A stretch of 64,000 bases of DNA from Ferruginibacter sp. HRS2-29. Lineage in GTDB: Bacteria; Bacteroidota; Bacteroidia; Chitinophagales; Chitinophagaceae. The stretch covers positions 186,001-250,000 of the forward strand of contig NZ_RJUB01000162.1 in the NCBI RefSeq assembly GCF_024343615.1. The letters are read 5' to 3'. The notes beneath the pieces were generated by a model, which was not told where the DNA came from, made no database searches, and worked only from the letters and a program-made list of their open reading frames with translations. The position numbers were made by a program, and so were the translations under genes. This document shows, in pieces, positions 63,093-64,000 of the stretch; the stretch's first letter is position 1, and every line of letters begins with the position of its first letter.

Positions 63093-63515
63093 ATGAAAAT
63101 CATTTTACTCGCCTTTTGTTTTGTTTGTACGTTTGCTTCCTGCAAAAAGGAAGTACTGGCATCCACTGAACGGTTGAATGAAACAGTGGATAGTACCACA
63201 TCAGTAATTAAATATTCCGGTGTGTTTACGTCAGGCCCCTACGGCACCGTTTCCGGCAGGGCCGAAATTGTAAAGCAGGGATCCGTACTAAAGCTTCAGC
63301 TCAAAAATTTTGACGCCAGCAACGGGCCCGCGTTGCACATGTACTTGTCCAAACAGGCAATGCCCATTGATTTTATCGACCTCGGCAGTTTGAAATCTAC
63401 CTCGGGCAACCAGGTATATGATATTTCCGGGATGCCCGATTTTGCAGCGTATAAGTATGTATCCGTTCATTGTGTAGACTACAATCATCTTTTTGGATAC
63501 GCACCATTAAATTAA
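63093..63515 (+). CDS. DM13-domain lipoprotein
   Basis: 140 residues; signal ends ASC (Cys16, then KKEVLAS). The DM13 domain (about 38-138) is shown by YSGVFTSGPYGTVSGRAEI, GPALHMYLSK and the closing YVSVHCVDYNHLFGYAPL, where the Cys is the conserved residue proposed to take part in electron transfer or thiol chemistry. It belongs to the YHS-DoxX run and is ten bases after the fused gene. Confidence 0.87.
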   Translation: MKIILLAFCFVCTFASCKKEVLASTERLNETVDSTTSVIKYSGVFTSGPYGTVSGRAEIVKQGSVLKLQLKNFDASNGPALHMYLSKQAMPIDFIDLGSLKSTSGNQVYDISGMPDFAAYKYVSVHCVDYNHLFGYAPLN

Positions 63516-63524
63516 TCCGGCACC

Positions 63525-64000
63525 ATGATCTTTTTACAACTTACCAGTCAGCTTGATTCTTTGAAGCAATTATTGTTGACGATGAGCGACCAGCAATACC
63601 GGTGTGAGATCCGGCATTTAAAGAATGCCAGTATCGGCGCCCACGCCAGGCATATCATAGAACTGCTGCAATGCGCAGTAAGCGGCTATGAGTGCAACCG
63701 GGTAGACTACGTGAACAGGAAAAGAAATATTCAGTTGGAAACGGATCGCTTACTGGCAACAGGTCAGATAGAGCATCTCATAAACAGTATTCAAAAGCCG
63801 GATAGTATCTTAAGAATAATTACTGAAGAAAGTGGCGCAGCAGGACTGGAGGTATCCACCACTTACTTCAGGGAAATAGTGTACAATACCGAACATGCGG
63901 TCCATCACCTGGCGCTGATCAGGGTGGGGCTGATAGAAATGGACGTTGACCTTGTAGAGGAAGATTTTGGGATAGCCAGCTCCACTATACGATACAAACA
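63525..64000 (+). CDS. DinB-like four-helix protein (cut by window edge)
   Basis: At least 158 residues, open to the right edge, starting at ATG 63525, nine bases after the DM13 gene. The helical sequence with IGAHARHIIELLQCAV and NTEHAVHHLALIRVGL carries well-spaced histidines like the metal-binding triad of DinB/YfiT proteins, which include thiol-dependent transferases. No signal peptide, so cytoplasmic. Specific activity unknown. Confidence 0.75.
   Translation, partial: MIFLQLTSQLDSLKQLLLTMSDQQYRCEIRHLKNASIGAHARHIIELLQCAVSGYECNRVDYVNRKRNIQLETDRLLATGQIEHLINSIQKPDSILRIITEESGAAGLEVSTTYFREIVYNTEHAVHHLALIRVGLIEMDVDLVEEDFGIASSTIRYK

Overview
The window looks like a chromosomal segment of a glycan-degrading member of the Bacteroidota, most likely a Chitinophagaceae-type soil or plant-associated bacterium. 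Reasons: two SusC/SusD pairs, Bacteroidota-type promoter elements (TTTG plus TAnnTTTG), many Sec-exported and SusD-type lipoproteins, a non-hybrid Reg_prop/Y_Y_Y sensor kinase and little Shine-Dalgarno signal. The species assignment is inference. I saw no rRNA, tRNA, CRISPR array or insertion sequence.

Region 1 (1-22.5 kb) is a polysaccharide utilisation locus (PUL). A LacI-type regulator (14648-15679) is divergent from SusC/SusD (16249-21180, closed by a strong terminator). On the minus strand lie a SASA-type acetylesterase, a GH51 arabinofuranosidase, a GH95 fucosidase/L-galactosidase, three proteins carrying four CE1-like esterase modules, a GH8 exo-oligoxylanase-like enzyme and a GH2 beta-galactosidase that runs off the left edge. 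A lipoprotein esterase (21499-22458) sits beyond SusD. Together they fit a feruloylated, acetylated, side-chain-rich (glucurono)arabinoxylan. Two TGCAA-N4-TTGCA-like palindromes between lacI and susC are candidate operators.

Region 2 (22.5-25.6 kb) is sparse and partly decayed: a short secreted protein with a possible frameshifted tail, a YceI-like lipoprotein, the C-terminal stub of an OmpR-type winged helix with no body, an unknown lipoprotein and a long-range inverted repeat.

Region 3 (25.66-40.03 kb) is a second, single-strand PUL: GntR/UTRA regulator, SusC/SusD, a two-domain mannose-6-phosphate isomerase, a sugar-porter MFS permease, a SusE-like lipoprotein, a DUF4185-like lipoprotein, a GH92 alpha-mannosidase and a ROK sugar kinase. 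The same 12-mer lies before gntR and before susC, so the regulator probably controls itself and the locus. The likely substrate is a mannose-containing glycan.

Region 4 (40.3-47.7 kb) holds a DUF389 membrane protein, an NhaD-type Na+/H+ antiporter and a compact sucrose cluster: a sucrose-phosphate synthase/phosphatase fusion divergent from a cytoplasmic clan GH-J-like hydrolase and a PfkB fructokinase. Region 5 (47.7-54.7 kb) has a possible AbiEii toxin remnant and two signalling sets: a four-PAS kinase with a stand-alone receiver, and a Reg_prop kinase with a NarL-type regulator.

Region 6 (54.7-60.5 kb) is a tight eight-gene minus-strand operon of small exported proteins: two beta/gamma-crystallin-like, one LGFP-repeat, one DUF3592 membrane protein, two paralogous small beta proteins and two unknowns. 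This is the least described module here. Region 7 (60.7-64 kb) encodes two YHS proteins, a DoxX protein fused in frame to an outer-membrane-barrel-like protein, a DM13 lipoprotein and a DinB-like protein cut by the right edge.
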